A stretch of DNA of 64,000 nt from Serripes groenlandicus (GCA_031761405.1 JASEVX010000013.1:32971652-33035651); one strand, 5' to 3'; counted from the first letter of the stretch, positions 1 to 12,829 are shown. The notes: generated from the letters alone by a model not told the origin. A program made the numbers and translations.

Positions 1-69
1 AACTGTTCTACAATGCATACATTCTCCCCCATTTTGACAAGTGTTGTACAATTTTGTGTAATTACAGTG
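1..69 (+). mobile_element. LINE reverse transcriptase 3' fragment (left copy, part 1)
   Basis: The plus strand reads as the thumb/C-terminal part of a non-LTR retrotransposon reverse transcriptase, with the peptide LFYNAYILPHFDKCCTILCN. The same sequence occurs at 60858-60930, where it continues an obvious RT-like reading. The fragment is interrupted by a SINE insertion and resumes at 247. It is a dead remnant with no intact frame. Family (CR1/L2/Jockey-like) is not resolved. Confidence 0.7.
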
Positions 70-83
70 ACAACCTATATTAA

Positions 84-232
84 TTTGTTTGTTTGTTTGT
101 TTGGAGTTTAACGCCGCTTTCAACAGCTTTGGTCATATCACGGCGGTCAGTGCACCTACCCATGTTTTCCTGGCTTTCCCACACCAGTACTTACACAACA
201 TTCTTTCGAAGCCACTGACTACTTTCTCACAT
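84..232 (-). mobile_element. SINE insertion inside the LINE fragment, with 14-bp target-site duplication
   Basis: The insert is flanked by identical 14-bp copies of ACAACCTATATTAA at 70-83 and 233-246. The paralogous locus at 60927-60950 has a single, slightly diverged ACAACCTATTAAATTA, so it is the empty site. On the minus strand the insert ends in the tail TTGAAAGCGGCGTTAAAC followed by (CAAA)n, the 3' end shared by the other SINEs in this window. The tRNA-like head is missing, so the copy is 5'-truncated. Confidence 0.85.
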
Positions 233-246
233 ACAACCTATATTAA

Positions 247-372
247 ATTATAGATTTAAAAAAAAAAAAAGAGTAGCTCGAATAATTGTTGACAAACCTT
301 ATGACACAGCAATGGATAATATCTTTAAACTACTAAATTGGATGAAATTCCAGGACACAGTTTTATTCGACC
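247..372 (+). mobile_element. LINE reverse transcriptase 3' fragment (left copy, part 2)
   Basis: This continues the LINE after the SINE. The plus-strand peptide includes RVARIIVDKPYDTAMDNIFK, the conserved region after the RT domain (compare the common 'KRAARIIL-D-P-DTP--ELF' motif of non-LTR elements). Homology to LINE stops at about 372, where the satellite begins. The same junction is present at 61061. Confidence 0.7.
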
Positions 373-3300
373 CAAAGGTCGTTTTGATTGCGTTGTTGGT
401 TTTTTTTTAGGCCGTTTTCAGCAGCATTTATGTCCCATCACCCTCACAATTCACATACTCATGCGTCCCGGGTGAATCAACCCAACTATGCTATAGGACT
501 GAAAACAGTGTGGTAAGAGGAGCCATTGCTTTTTTTAGGCCGTTTTCAGCAGCATTTATGTCCCATCACCCTCACAGTTCACAAACTCATGGGACCTGGG
601 TGAATCAACCCAGCTATGCGTTAGGACTGAAAACAGTGTGGAAAGAGGAGCCATTGCTAATCATGATTTCAAAGGTCGTTTTGTTTGTATTGTCGGGTGT
701 TTTACGCCGTTTTCAACAGCATATATGTCAAATCACCCGCACTGTTCACATACTCATGCGTCCTGGGTGATTCAACCCAGCTACTCAACAGTACTGAACA
801 CACTGTGAAAAAGGGAGCAATTGCCCGCCCTGCTTTTAAAGGTCGTTTTGTTTGTATTGTTGGGTGTTTTAGGCTGTTTTCAACATCATTCCAGTCGTCA
901 TACCACCCCGTCAGTTCACACACTCGTGATCCCTGGGTGAATAATCCCAGCCATGCAATAGACCTGATCACATTGTGGCAAAAGAAGCAATTGCCCGTTA
1001 TGCTTTAAATTGTCGGTTTGTTTGCATGGTAGGGGTTTTGATCTTGGAAGCGAGTTGTTGCTTGACAAAATAAGTGTGGAAAGTGGTATGAAATATATGC
1101 ATGTGGGAAAGGGTGAGTATGTGTTCACTGGTCTTCGCACCTCTGCAGGCAAAATCCCTTTCGGCTGTACAGTGAACGATTTTCCCATAACCCCTTTCTC
1201 ACATGCATAAACTCCCTATAAATGAACTATCGAAAACATTGTGATAAAAACAGCCATTGCTCATCATGTTTTCAAAGGTCGTATTGCTTGCATTGTTGAG
1301 GTTTTATGCCGTTTTCAACAGCATGTATGCCCAAACGCCATATCACAGTTCACATACTCATGTTTTCTGGGTGATTCTACCCAGCTAGGCAATATAACTG
1401 AAAACAGTGTGGTAAGAGCAGCCATTGCTCATCGTGTTTTCAAAGGTCGTTTTGATTGCGTTGTTGTTGTTTTTTTAGGCCGTTTTCAGCAGCATTTATG
1501 TCCCATCACCCTCACAATTCACATACTCATGCGTCCCGGGGGAATCAACCCAACTATGCTATAGGACTGGAATCAGTGTGGTAAGAGGAGCCATTGCCCA
1601 TCGTGCTGTCAATGGTCGTTTTGATTGCGTTGTTGTTGTTTTTTTAGGCCGTTTACAACAGCATTTATGTTAAATACCCATCACTGCTCACACACACACA
1701 CACACACACACATGCTTCCTGGCTGAATCAACCCATCTACGCGATAGGACTGAAAACAGTGTGGTGAAAGGAACCAGTGCTCATCATGTTTTCACAGGTC
1801 GTTTCGCGTGCAATTTACGGAGTTTTAAGCCGTTTTCAACAGCAGTTATGTCCAATCACCCCCACAGTTCACATACTCATGCGTCCTGTGCGAATCAAGC
1901 CAACCTATGCAATAGGACTGAAAACAGTGTGGTAAGAGGAGCGAGCCATTGCTCATCATGTTTTCAAAGGTCAATGTGATTGCATTGTTGGGGTTTATAG
2001 GCCGTTTTCAACAGCATGTATGTCCAATCACCCTCACAGTTCACAAACTCATGGGACCTGGGTGAATCAACCCAGCTATGCGTTAGGACTGAAAACAATG
2101 TGGAAAGAGGAGCCATTGATAATCATGATTTCAAAGGTCGTTTTGTTTGTATTGTCGGGTGTTTTACGCCGTTTTCAACAGCATATATGTCAAATCACCT
2201 GCACTGTTCACATACTCATGCGTCCTGGGTGATTCAACCTAGCTACTCAACAGTACTGAACACACTGTGACAAAGGAAGCAATTGCCCGCCCTGCTTTTA
2301 AAGGTCGTTTTGTTTGTATTGTTGGGTGTTTTAGGCCGTTTTCAACATCATTCCAGTCATACCACCCCGTCAGTTCACACACTCGTGATCCCTGGGTGAA
2401 TAATCCCAGCCATGCAATAGACCTGATCACATAGTGGCAAAAGAAGCAATTGCCCGTTATGCTTTAAAATGTCGGTTTGTTTGCATGGTAGGGCTTTTGA
2501 TCTTGGAAGCGAGTTGTTGCATGACAAAATAAGTGTGGAAAGTGGTATGAAATATAAGCATGTGAGAAAGGGTGAGTATGTGTTCACTGGTCTTCGCACC
2601 TCTGCAGGCAAAATCCCTTTCGGCTGTACAGTGAACGATTTTCCCATAACCCCTTTCCCACATGCATAAACTCCCTATAAATGAACTATCGAAAACATTG
2701 TGATGAAAACAGCCATTGCTCATCATGTTTTCAAAGGTCGTATTGCTTGCATTGTTGAGGTTCTAGGCCGTTTTCAACAGCATGTATGCCCAAACGCCAT
2801 ATCACAGCTCACATACTCATGTTTTCTGGGTGATTCTACCCAGCTAGGCAATATAACTGAAAACAGTGTGGTAAGAGCAGCCATTGCTCATCGTGTTTTC
2901 TAAGGTCGTTTTGATTGCGTTTTTGGTTTTTTTTTTAGGCCTTTTTCAGCAGCATTTATGTCCTATCACCCTCACAATTCACATACTCATGCGTCCCGGG
3001 TGAATCAACCCAACTATGCTATAGGACTGGAATCAGTGTGGTAAGAAGAGCCATTGCCCATCGTGCTGTCAATGGTCGTTTTGATTGCGTTTTTTTTTTT
3101 TTTTTTTTTAGGCCGTTTACAACAGCATTTATGTTAAATACCCATCTCTGCTCACACACACACACATGCTTTCTGGCTGAATCAACCCATCTACGCGATA
3201 GGACTGAAAACAGTGTGATGAAAGGAACCAGTGCTCATCATGTTTTCAAAGGTCGTTCCGCGTGCACTTTACGGAGTTTTAGGCTGTTTTCAACAGCAGT

Positions 3301-4115
3301 TATGTCCAATCACCCCCACAGTTCACATACTCATGCGTCCTGGGCGAATCAAGCCAACCTATGCAATAGGACTGAAAACAGTGTGGTAAGAGGAGCGAGC
3401 CATTGCTCATCATGTTTTCAAAGGTCAATGTGATTGCATTGTTGGGCTTTATAGGCCGTTTTCAACAGCATTTATGTCCAATCACCCTCACAGTTCACAA
3501 ACTCATGGGACCTGGGTGAATCAACCCAGCTATGCGTTAGGACTGAAAACAGTGTGGAAAGAGGAGCCATTGCTAATCATGATTTCAAAGGTCGTTTTGT
3601 TTGTATTGTCGGGTGTTTTACGCCGTTTTCAACAGCATATATGTCAAATCACCCGCACTGTTCACATACTCATGCGTCCTGGGTGATTCAACCCAGCTAC
3701 TCAACAGTACTGAACACACTGTGACAAAGGGAGCAATTGCCCGCCCTGCTTTTAAAGGTCGTTTTGTTTGTATTGTTGGGTGTTTTAGGCCGTTTTCAAC
3801 ATCATTCCAGTCATACCACCCCGTCAGTTCACACACTCGTGATCCCTGGGTGAATAATCCCAGCCATGCAATAGACCTGATCACATTGTGGCAAAAGAAG
3901 CAATTGCCCGTTATGCTTTAAAATGTCGGTTTGTTTGCATGGTAGGGGTTTTGATCTTGGAAGCGAGTTGTTGCATGACAAAATAAGTGTGGAAAGTGGT
4001 ATGAAATATATGCATGTGGGAAAGGGTGAGTATGTGTTCACTGGTCTTCGCACCTCTGCAGGCAAAATCCCTTTCGGCTGTACAGTGAACGATTTTCCCA
4101 TAACCCCTTTCCCAC
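373..4115. repeat. Higher-order satellite, ~168-bp monomers in a ~1.46-kb unit (left array)
   Basis: Monomers begin near 373, 672, 839, 1010, 1274, 1442, 1611, 1794, 1965 and 2133, each opening with a form of AAAGGTCGTTTTG. One monomer per unit (1010-1273) is 264 bp. The whole pattern recurs with a period of 1454-1461 bp, so the long monomer is seen at 1010, 2469 and 3923. Monomers contain GCCGTTTTCAACAGCATTTA, a derivative of the local SINE 3' region. The long monomer carries the inverted pair GCATGTGGGAAAGGG (1099) and CCCTTTCTCACATGC (1192). The many 60-130 aa frames across it are open by chance and repeat with the unit. The array runs into the gap, so its length is unknown. Confidence 0.92.
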
Positions 4116-4315
4116 NNNNNNNNNNNNNNNNNNNNNNNNNNNNNNNNNNNNNNNNNNNNNNNNNNNNNNNNNNNNNNNNNNNNNNNNNNNNNNNNNNNNN
4201 NNNNNNNNNNNNNNNNNNNNNNNNNNNNNNNNNNNNNNNNNNNNNNNNNNNNNNNNNNNNNNNNNNNNNNNNNNNNNNNNNNNNNNNNNNNNNNNNNNNN
4301 NNNNNNNNNNNNNNN
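4116..4315. other. Assembly gap of exactly 200 N
   Basis: This is a run of 200 N. The other gap in the window is the same length, so this is a fixed-size scaffold join and its real length is unknown. It lies between the satellite and the start of the duplicated 9-kb block. Confidence 0.98.
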
Positions 4316-5184
4316 AAAACGTTGAGGCAAAAGGAGAAATCGATGTGTATGATTTATAAGTGCGTTCTGTTTAAAAAAGACAATTGGTGCAGTTGCATCA
4401 ACATGCGACTCCATGTGAGCAATGGTTTATGATATATAGGACAGAAATCACACATCGAAGATTTACCATGCGCCATATTTACATTTGTATCTAATAAAAA
4501 TACCCCTTTACCTGTTTCAGATGATAAATAACAATTCGGCAAGGTACGACTTTTGAAAACATTGATGGGAAAGTGAAACTAATAAGAACTGTCGCACCTA
4601 AACGACTATTGATGCAGTAAATACTTCATTTTGTTCAACTAAGTTTAATTACCGTATACGTATTATACAAGCGACAGAACAACATTTGCAGGAAGAATAC
4701 AAGTAGTGTCAAAAGATAGGTAGTATCTAGTGCTGAGAACTATGTCAACAAATAACCAACCGTTGTAGTTTTGTTTTTATCTAAATGTCAATCAAATTGA
4801 TTAATACACGTATTAGTTAAACTGGTGTAAAATGATTTTGAAATATCTCCGAATAAATACACGGGCTGATCTAGAACTGTTAACGAAAACAGTCTGCGCT
4901 ACATGACAAGATGGTTCAGTATGGTACAATGGGAAAACCATCCAAAAGCAATCCTTTACTCTTATGCACATGCAATATGATGGCACTTTAGATGACAGAC
5001 GACTTTAGAAACCGTTTGCACACATGTCGGAGAAAAAAAGTGATTTGTCTAATTTCCCGCTAAGATGTAAATCAATGTCGTATTGATATTTCGCAATTTG
5101 CTGATGTTTTTTTTTCTTCTTCAAAGCATACGATTCAGACAATGACGCATCACGTTGATTCCAAAGTGGTGTAACTTTATTCGA

Positions 5185-6045
5185 TTATAAACCATACGTC
5201 TCCCTGTATCGCAATACACGTATACCTTGTATGATATTCTTACGAGTCGAAATAATAGTCACACAATTGCATATCGTACTAGCGCATGCCAGCGTATGAA
5301 AAATATCACTCATACGCTGGTGTACGCTGACATACGCTAGGGGTACGTGAGACATATGGGTTATACGTTTCAAGCACGGTCGCATACGCTGGCATACGTT
5401 GATGCATTTTTTTTTTTAAACATGCCTAACAATTGTGTGCGTATTCTGACGTATGGTTTATACGCAAGGCAGACGCAAGGCATACGCTGAAAACGATCGA
5501 GTTATGCTAGAATTACGTTACCCATAGGTCGAGTACGCTGGTCATACGCTGACATGAAGGTGTACCATACAGCTAGCGTATTGATGGCGCATGAGTAAAT
5601 TACTTATATCGTATGTCTGACGTTTCTGTAATATATATAGACATCTTGGCGTATGCCTGACGATTGAGTAACGTATACATTGTACATAACGTACAACTAA
5701 CGTATGATTGACGTATGGTAAGCGTATCCCCTGCGTATTGCAAGCGTTTTGATAAAGTGTATACATAGTATCACATTTCTAGATATTTTACAGTTCTTCG
5801 TGGACCTCTTTGTCATGTGATAGTGGTACACTGGACATGCGCAGTGCATACGCTACTCATTCGCTAGCCATACTCAGACTTCGCTGGTAAAATGCTGGAC
5901 ATACGCTGGCGATACGCTACTTAAACACTTCTCATAGGTTCAATACGGTAAATATACAAACAATTCTGTATTTACAAGGCTATTTTGGGCGTATGAAAAT
6001 TAATTTGTGAATTTCCATACGCAACTAATACGTTTCGCTCATACG
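5185..6045. repeat. Cluster of CATACG/CGTATG motifs
   Basis: The hexamer CATACG or its complement recurs dozens of times, often extended to CATACGCTGG or CCAGCGTATG in both orientations (5290-5400, 5480-5550, 5650-5730, 5840-5910, 5990-6050). Spacing is irregular, so this is not a simple tandem array. It looks like a decayed short-repeat field. It is also present in the second copy at 35351-36211. Confidence 0.6.
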
Positions 6046-7439
6046 CAATAGTGTGCCAGGGCAATAACGAGTTGATTTACTTTTGAAAACGATTGTGAGA
6101 ACATATGAATGATAGTACTCGTTTCAAACTAACTAGTCATTTTTCTTACAAAAAGTTCACTGCCGACATCCCTACAAAAGTATGTTAGGCCTAATTACTA
6201 ACACTTGAGAAGATATATTTAAGTTGTTTCTATTTAAATATTTCACCAGTTACGTCTCTAGTCGTCAATATTCGGGATAGAATGAAATTGTAGACTTCAA
6301 ACGACAATTTCATGTTGTTTATGTAAAGCGCTTTACTGTAAGATTGCCTGCACCTAGTTCACATTGATTAGTACGGAATAAACAAAATCCATCAAATGGT
6401 AACAAAATATTTCTTATTCAGTTCTACGCATATTTTACTTTTTCTTAAAAGTGTTAGTTCACACGAATTTACGAGTCCTTTTATTACCTTAAATATCGAT
6501 TTAGAATAAAAATTGAGTGACTAGACGATAATAATTTTCAATATGTGTTTTACGTTTCACCTTCCGCTTTTTATTCATACCCAAAATGTCGACTCCTATG
6601 ATTTTAGCCAGTTTCATTTCAGACAGTTTCATGTGGTATGAACAAAAATAAAAATCTAAAAAAATCTCACACCTGTTACCTATGTCGAAAAATAACCTTT
6701 TTTTTTTTTTTTGTATTATTATACAAATAAAATTTCAATTGCCTGTAATAGAATTGTTAAGCTCTTTGAGTTTTCTGGTGTCTGGTAATTAGGGAATGAT
6801 TTAAAGGTTGTTTGAACACAATATGTTAATAGGCAAAGCCTAGGTCTTGTGAAAGCAAGAACAATTAATTAAACCTTGTCAGTCCCAAAACAATAAAGGA
6901 ATTTGAAAAACAAATTGAAAAATATTTATCATGTATCTAAGGTTAATAAGTACATATATCTGTTTTATTTCTTTATAATGTCAGGAATGTAACAGACTGT
7001 CAGATTTCCAGGGATGTTGATGGAAAACAATTTGAGAAGGCATTGAATAATGTTCTGATTTCTTTTTACAAAAGCCAGTTGTTTGTAAACTAGTAATAAG
7101 TTTAATTGGAAACTGACTCTTACCATGGTTGATTGCTTTTTTAAGCTTAACATTATTTTCAATGGAATTTAGGTTCAACTAACATTTTCCCTCTGGCTTT
7201 CTAGAAAAAATACTCCACACAACAATCTCCCAAGGTAAATAGTTACCTTTGCACGATCTGGCTCAATGTATAATCTTGAGACAGAGATGAAAACACTATG
7301 CATTTATAAAGACTGAAAAAACTGTACTTTTTGACAAATATTTTAAAAAGTCCAATTTATAAGATATTTCAATATTGTAAGTCTATATAAGGTTCAATTA
7401 TGTAGGATGGATATAAATTCCACATATTATTCACTATTT

Positions 7440-7652
7440 ACCTGATGTGCTGCTTTAAAGGAAACACATATAAAGTTATAAAGGTTACAGGCATTTTTAG
7501 TTAAAATTGTTGACGCATATGAAAACACTGTGGAGAAAAGGACCACTTGCTCATGATCAGCAATTTTTCCTTTTGCCACAGTGAATTCCATTAACCCCAA
7601 CATTGTCAATTTCATCTGCTGCAAGTTTGATGTATGTTGGAAAGGGTTAAGT
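7440..7652. mobile_element. MITE-like element, diverged
   Basis: The right end carries TCATCTGCTGCAAGTTTGAT followed by GTATGTTGGAAAGGGTTAAG. This matches the terminal motif CGTCTGCTGCAGATGTG...TATGTGGTAAAGGGTTAA of elements at 24893, 26283 and 57989. The interior has the family's GAAAACACTGTGG and TTGCCACAGTG motifs. The left boundary is uncertain. It is repeated at about 37606-37818. Confidence 0.45.
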
Positions 7653-10451
7653 TTAGCCCCTTGACTGATGTAAATGATTTGATGTCTGTGACTTATCTGA
7701 ATACATTGTCGGAATGGTGTAATTGGTCCAAAATGAACAATATCTTCCTATTCAACAATATCTTCACTTTGAACTCTATCTCCTTTGCGGGTTTTTAATT
7801 TGTAAAACATGAAACAGCATCAGTTTATTTGTTAATAAATACACGTGTCAACAACTGATTATGTATACATGTATATGCAATATGTCGTTTAACAATATGA
7901 ATAGTGAAGGATATGTCATACCTTGAAAATGATCAGCTGCTCAGAGTCCTCATTGTTAATCAACTTCAAGTTCCTTTTTCTGATTGTTATTGCTCAATTA
8001 TAAAAACTTTTGAAAAGGCTACAGGGAGTAAAACACTGTGTTCTTGTTTTCACTATAATAATGTGATAAGTGTTTAAGTAAGACAACTCTGATGATTACC
8101 CACAACATAATGGGTTCATGCATAAATTGTTAAGTTTATTTGCTTCTTTCAAAACATGTTCCTGCTCAGAACTCTTGTTAGACAGGTGTTTTACCATTAA
8201 ACTACGGTATGGGTTTTTACTTTTAGCAGTAGTTCATGAACATATGTGTTATTACATTACCAGTATGTACAATCAAGTATAATAATTCATTTGATACAAT
8301 GTATACCAGTTGTAACTATTTCTATTGTATAGATTAAACAATTTCACACAGAAAAATGGAATTCACAATAAATTACACAGAAAATAGATACATTTCTGTG
8401 GTATTTCAGTTATATCAGAGGACAGAAAACTTATGTGAGGTCCCTGGGTGACTTATTACTGACAATAATATGAACTGTCTCTAAGGTTTTATATTAGCAT
8501 TTTTTGTTGAAAACCATACTTAGTTTTCTTCATTTTTCAAACAAAATGTTTATGTATATTTATTCAAATAAAAAGTATTTTGAGTTTTTATTGAATTTGA
8601 AAAGAGACTGATCGTCTTTTTCTGCAGGTTTTAATGTTCAGTTTGTTTTTTACCTTATTTTAGTTTGATGTAGTTAGTGTACATTGCCCTAAAAGGCTTT
8701 TTTTATTTTTCATTTATTTGCTCTTAAATATGAAGAGTTCTATAACATCATTGGTTGTTGTGGTATCAAGTATGAAGATATTGCTGTCAATAGCTTTTGA
8801 ATCTTTTGTGAATGTGGTTTGAATACATATATTTAGAGTGTTATAAATAACCTACTAAAAATAATGTTGAAATTCTTAGTACCAATTTTGTCTAATCTGA
8901 TATTAGAGTTTGATCAATACACACATTTTGGTTAAAAAAACCGATGAATCTACTAGAAATTTAGCCTGTTGAGAAATAAAAATGTGTTTTACTGATGGCC
9001 CACATGTGACATCATTTTTTTAAAACATTGGACTCATTTGAAGGCATGAAAGTGTTTTCCTCTTTATCAGGTTAGAGGATATATAGCTTAAGACATTTAC
9101 AATTTATACCCAAAAACCAGGGTGCACTGATTCTGGTGTTATATTTGACAAAGATCATAGACATAAACTGTTAAACTGTACAATGTGAAAACAATGTAAA
9201 TTGAAGGCAAATAATTTGAAATTGACAGTAATTGTGTTTGTTTGCTACATTGACTGCAATATATAGATACAAGTCTTAATGTTAATAACACTGTATTGTC
9301 GAGAATGTGATATTTTAGCTGTTGTCTTGAATGGGGTCAACATTTGACAGGACAACTTCGGCTTTAAATGACCGATGACAGATACAGACATAAACAATAA
9401 ATGCGAGGTGACGTCACGCGATGAAAGCATCGTGGAACGGTTCTCAAAAGATAATAAAAAATATTTTAGAGATTAAGTTATATCTTTAAGCAAATTATTG
9501 ACATAATAAATATATTACCATACAATGAAGCTATGTCGATACAGAAACAGACTTATTCGTCTTTTTCAGTTAAAATAATATCCGAGGTCTCGCGCACTTG
9601 GCCAGTGTAACAAACGATAGTTTCCGTTGACATGTTTACTATCATTTTCAAGTGTTTATTGCTTCTTTATTTTGCAATGATATAATATCCATGAAAATAT
9701 TATGACAGGTACTTAAGAATAGTCGAATTACCCTTCAAAACTGTACTTCCAATGAATGAAATCCATAATTCACGGAACTACATTTGTGACGAGTCAAACT
9801 ATCCTTTCCTACCATTTTTGTCGTTTTCTTTCTGTTTTGTATTCATTACTTGCATTACAATGACGTCGCATTTGCAGGTGTTTACATCCGCTTAGTCGAG
9901 AAAATATTATTCTAAAAATAGAAAACGAGTGTTATTACACGCAAATTATCACATACCAGATTCTTTGTTTTCATTCCTTTATCGAGTAGGTAGATCTATT
10001 GTCTGATTAATTATTCCCTCTAGAAGTATTTATTTGTTTTGTAATTTACTTTTCATCCAAAAAAATATCGTATCTGCGCATTTACCTGTTACGAAATTTA
10101 TAGGTTACGAAGTTACTTATTCAGTCCAGTAAAACCGTAAACAAAATGGCCGAAAAAAGGGGTTATGGGGTTGAGATTTGATGTAAAAAAGAGTAATATT
10201 GTGCTGAATTCTCTTTTTCTTTTATCTCTCATGATGTCTTCGTACGGGTAACCTATATGCGTGCCCCGCTCGAACCTTCGACGTATTAAAACGTTGAATG
10301 ACTTGGTTTGTCAGATGTCTAGTTATTGTCCTACTTGAATATATCCAAACATGCGCGGAGCTCCAGCAATATAGAGTATTCCTGACAATTGTAAAAAAAA
10401 AGAATCTTGACACTACGGCATCTAAATATACACTGTATTTCAGAGACATCT

Positions 10452-10711
10452 GACCTGCTCGGTTGTATAGTTGTAGAGCGTCCGCCTCGGGTGCGCGATG
10501 TCGTGGGTTCGATCCCCGGCCGGGTGATACCAAAGACTTTTAAAATGGATGTAATGGCTGCCCTCCTTTGCGCTTAGGGGTTAGCATGGCGAATGACTGG
10601 CTGGTGCGAGGATAATGGGCCAGTAGTTATGGGACCTCATTCAGTAAACGCCGTCAAATAACTAAACAATTGTTGAAAGCGATGTAAAAAAGCAAACAAT
10701 CAATCAACCAG
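10452..10711 (+). mobile_element. tRNA-derived SINE with 12-bp target-site duplication (copy 1)
   Basis: A tRNA-like head has an A-box-like TAGTTGTAGAGCG near 10469 and a perfect B box GGTTCGATCCC at 10506-10516. The 3' end is TTGTTGAAAGCG followed by a CAAACAATCAATCAA tail. The element is flanked by TCAGAGACATCT at 10440-10451 and 10712-10723. This is a full-length, clearly retrotransposed copy. The head and tail signatures resemble the tRNA-headed SINEs common in bivalves. A 103-aa minus-strand frame across it (10222-10533) is not a gene. Confidence 0.88.
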
Positions 10712-11170
10712 TCAGAGACATCTTGAATGCTTCTTTTACTTATTAGCAATCCCCACATATCCAAACCAGACAGCACGGATGCACTGGTTGGTCTGGATAT
10801 TGACTGTTCGCAAATGCCCTATGAAGGGTGTCCATCTGTGGCAACGCTCCTATTAAGACAATCGGTGGTGTAATTTAGGTCCGACATCACTTCGAATAAA
10901 CGTAGTTCGTGTGGGCTATATAGGATATTATGGATAACTTTTAACCTCATCACGCAAGCGGAAACCAATTCACTACCCACATATTACTATATTCATGAGC
11001 GCCGTCCGAGGCCTAAATCGAGTTCGTGAGCATTCCGATTAGTTTTAAAATGGTAAGTTAAGAAGTAATTAACACCATATTTAGAAAGATAATTTCTATT
11101 TTATTATTTTATTAAAATTATAAGCTGAGTGGCATTATTATATGATCTGCATCAAGCGAATTGGTGTCTT

Positions 11171-11290
11171 AAAGGTGCTGAACTCCAGATTAAAGATAGT
11201 ATAGTCAAAGTTTTAAAACTGTTCAAAAGTTGTCTTGAAATATTAGAATCATAATTCTTGGATACAATTAGAGTAATAATGTTACAAAAA
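11171..11290. mobile_element. Partial copy of the TTAA-flanked MITE
   Basis: The stretch starting TTAAAGGTGCTGAACTCCAG is about 90% identical to the left part of the element at 12485-12829, but it has no right terminus. It is a solo left end. Confidence 0.55.
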
Positions 11291-11479
11291 ATAGAACTGT
11301 CGCTCCTTTAGTTGTATTAGATGATTTAATCATTGATGGTGCCGTTACGGATTGTCAAAAAGACTCCAATTTGCTAGCTGTGGTTCCTATTGTATTTAAA
11401 TGGTGTATGCCTTAGATTAAACATAACAAAAATTACAATGTTAAACTCAAAATAAGGAATGGCTATCGCATTCGGGTCT

Positions 11480-11680
11480 GACTGATTTGTAACCAAAACA
11501 TTTGATTTGACATCATAGCTCAAGAAAAGTCAACATGTGTTCTCGGTAGTTCTCAGAATGAGCTTTAATTGAATATAGCTTTCTTGGTTAATTACATTGT
11601 TGGGAAAGAGCCATAGCCCAAAACGCTACAGTGGTCGCCTATGGAAAATGAATTGTTTCCATCTGACCTAATGCTCATCA
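11480..11680. repeat. Dispersed repeat shared with 53480-53680
   Basis: Both places share TGACATCATAGCTCAA-like sequence, AAAAGTCAACATG, and then GGGAAAGAGCCATA and TATGGAAAATGAATTG in the same order and spacing. No terminal structure is visible, so the type of element is unknown. Confidence 0.45.
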
Positions 11681-12484
11681 TATTTGTCTATCCAAAATAC
11701 CCAGCAAGGGATGTAATCATTGTAGTTCTGCGAATTATATGTGAAATGTTGATGATAAATTGGTATGTGGAGTACTGGTATGAGATCGAGCAAGGATACT
11801 CGAGGCAATGTGAATTTATCGCCTTGAAATAACTCAAATACAGTAAAAAACGGTGTTAAACTCTATTTAATAAGTTTCCTTAAAATGCTACATAGTGGAT
11901 GATGTCAGTTAGCTAATGCAGATACCCAATGTAAGGTACGCTGAATAAATGTTCAAATTATCAAAATAAAAAAACAAACATTATTGACTCATGCCGTACA
12001 GGTTCATCTGGGCAGAAACTTTTCTCCTCCTTTTGATTTTCTGTTTCAGGCATCGTTGCTCAATATCTCTATCTTTCTTAGACGGAATGTGTCGGCCCGG
12101 ATTAACCTGGACGGACTGACCAGGCTGATCTGGGTCGATACTTTACACAGAGTCTATAATGTTGGTGTTATCCATATATTATGGAACGGCTATCTACAAG
12201 ACACTTTACATAGTTGAACTGCATTTGCGTACAGTGAAGACTCAGGTGAGTCCGTGCCTACGTAACATCTCACCAGAAGCTTTGTTTTACGCCAACATGT
12301 AATTCAATCGAATATGTATCTTTTGACAACAAATTGGAAGTGTATCTCCATTAATTGTACCATTACATGTACATGATGCCAAACCGGAGATACAGGAGAC
12401 AGTATTATCGCAAGAAGTGACTCACCTACATTATATTGTGGGTGTTTTGGGTTGCGTTTTATTATCTTGGTTGCTTCCTCAGAT

Positions 12485-12829
12485 CTTAAAGGTTCTGAAC
12501 TCCAGATTAGAGATAGCATGATCAAAGTTATAAAACTGTTCAAAAGTTGTCTTGAAATATTAAAATCATAATTCTGAGATAAAATTAGAGTAATAATTTC
12601 ACTTTCCAGATTAAACATTGATCGTGTATGTTTCATTTTTACTGGGTAAACATACCTAGTAGGCCGAATTTTGTACATTTTCATTAACATTCAATTGACT
12701 GTTTGTCAACATTTACTGCTAAAATAGTTTTGAACTATTTATTACTTACTTTGTTGTCACTATTAGCAATATTTGCAGAAGTTTTAACATTTCAAAATTT
12801 TGATCTCCATCTGGAGTTCAGCACCTTTA
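12485..12829. mobile_element. MITE with ~20-bp terminal inverted repeats in a TTAA context
   Basis: The left end TTAAAGGTTCTGAACTCCAG and the right end CTGGAGTTCAGCACCTTTAA are inverted complements with one mismatch. The outermost TTAA at both ends suggests a TTAA target site, as for piggyBac-type elements, though TTAA could also be part of the repeat. The interior has no transposase frame beyond 128 aa and that frame has no recognisable domain. A second copy lies at 42652-42996. Confidence 0.65.

Noticed and set aside
510..4432. Numerous 60-169 aa frames on both strands at the left end (and again at 61368-63786)
   Set aside because: They repeat with the 1.46-kb satellite unit on both strands, have no domain signals, and two of them run through N.
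10222..10533. 103-aa minus-strand frame (also at 40389-40700)
   Set aside because: It crosses the head of a tRNA-derived SINE; the GSNPRHRAPEADALQLYNRA part is the translated B-box/A-box region.
11984..12217. Possible exon after a strong pyrimidine tract and CAG at 12050
   Set aside because: The following sequence belongs to a dispersed repeat (also at 45300 and 50440), and an in-frame stop lies before the nearest donor (12245).
12304..12690. 128-aa minus-strand frame (also at 42471-42857)
   Set aside because: It overlaps a MITE with inverted termini, has no recognisable domain and AT-rich codons.
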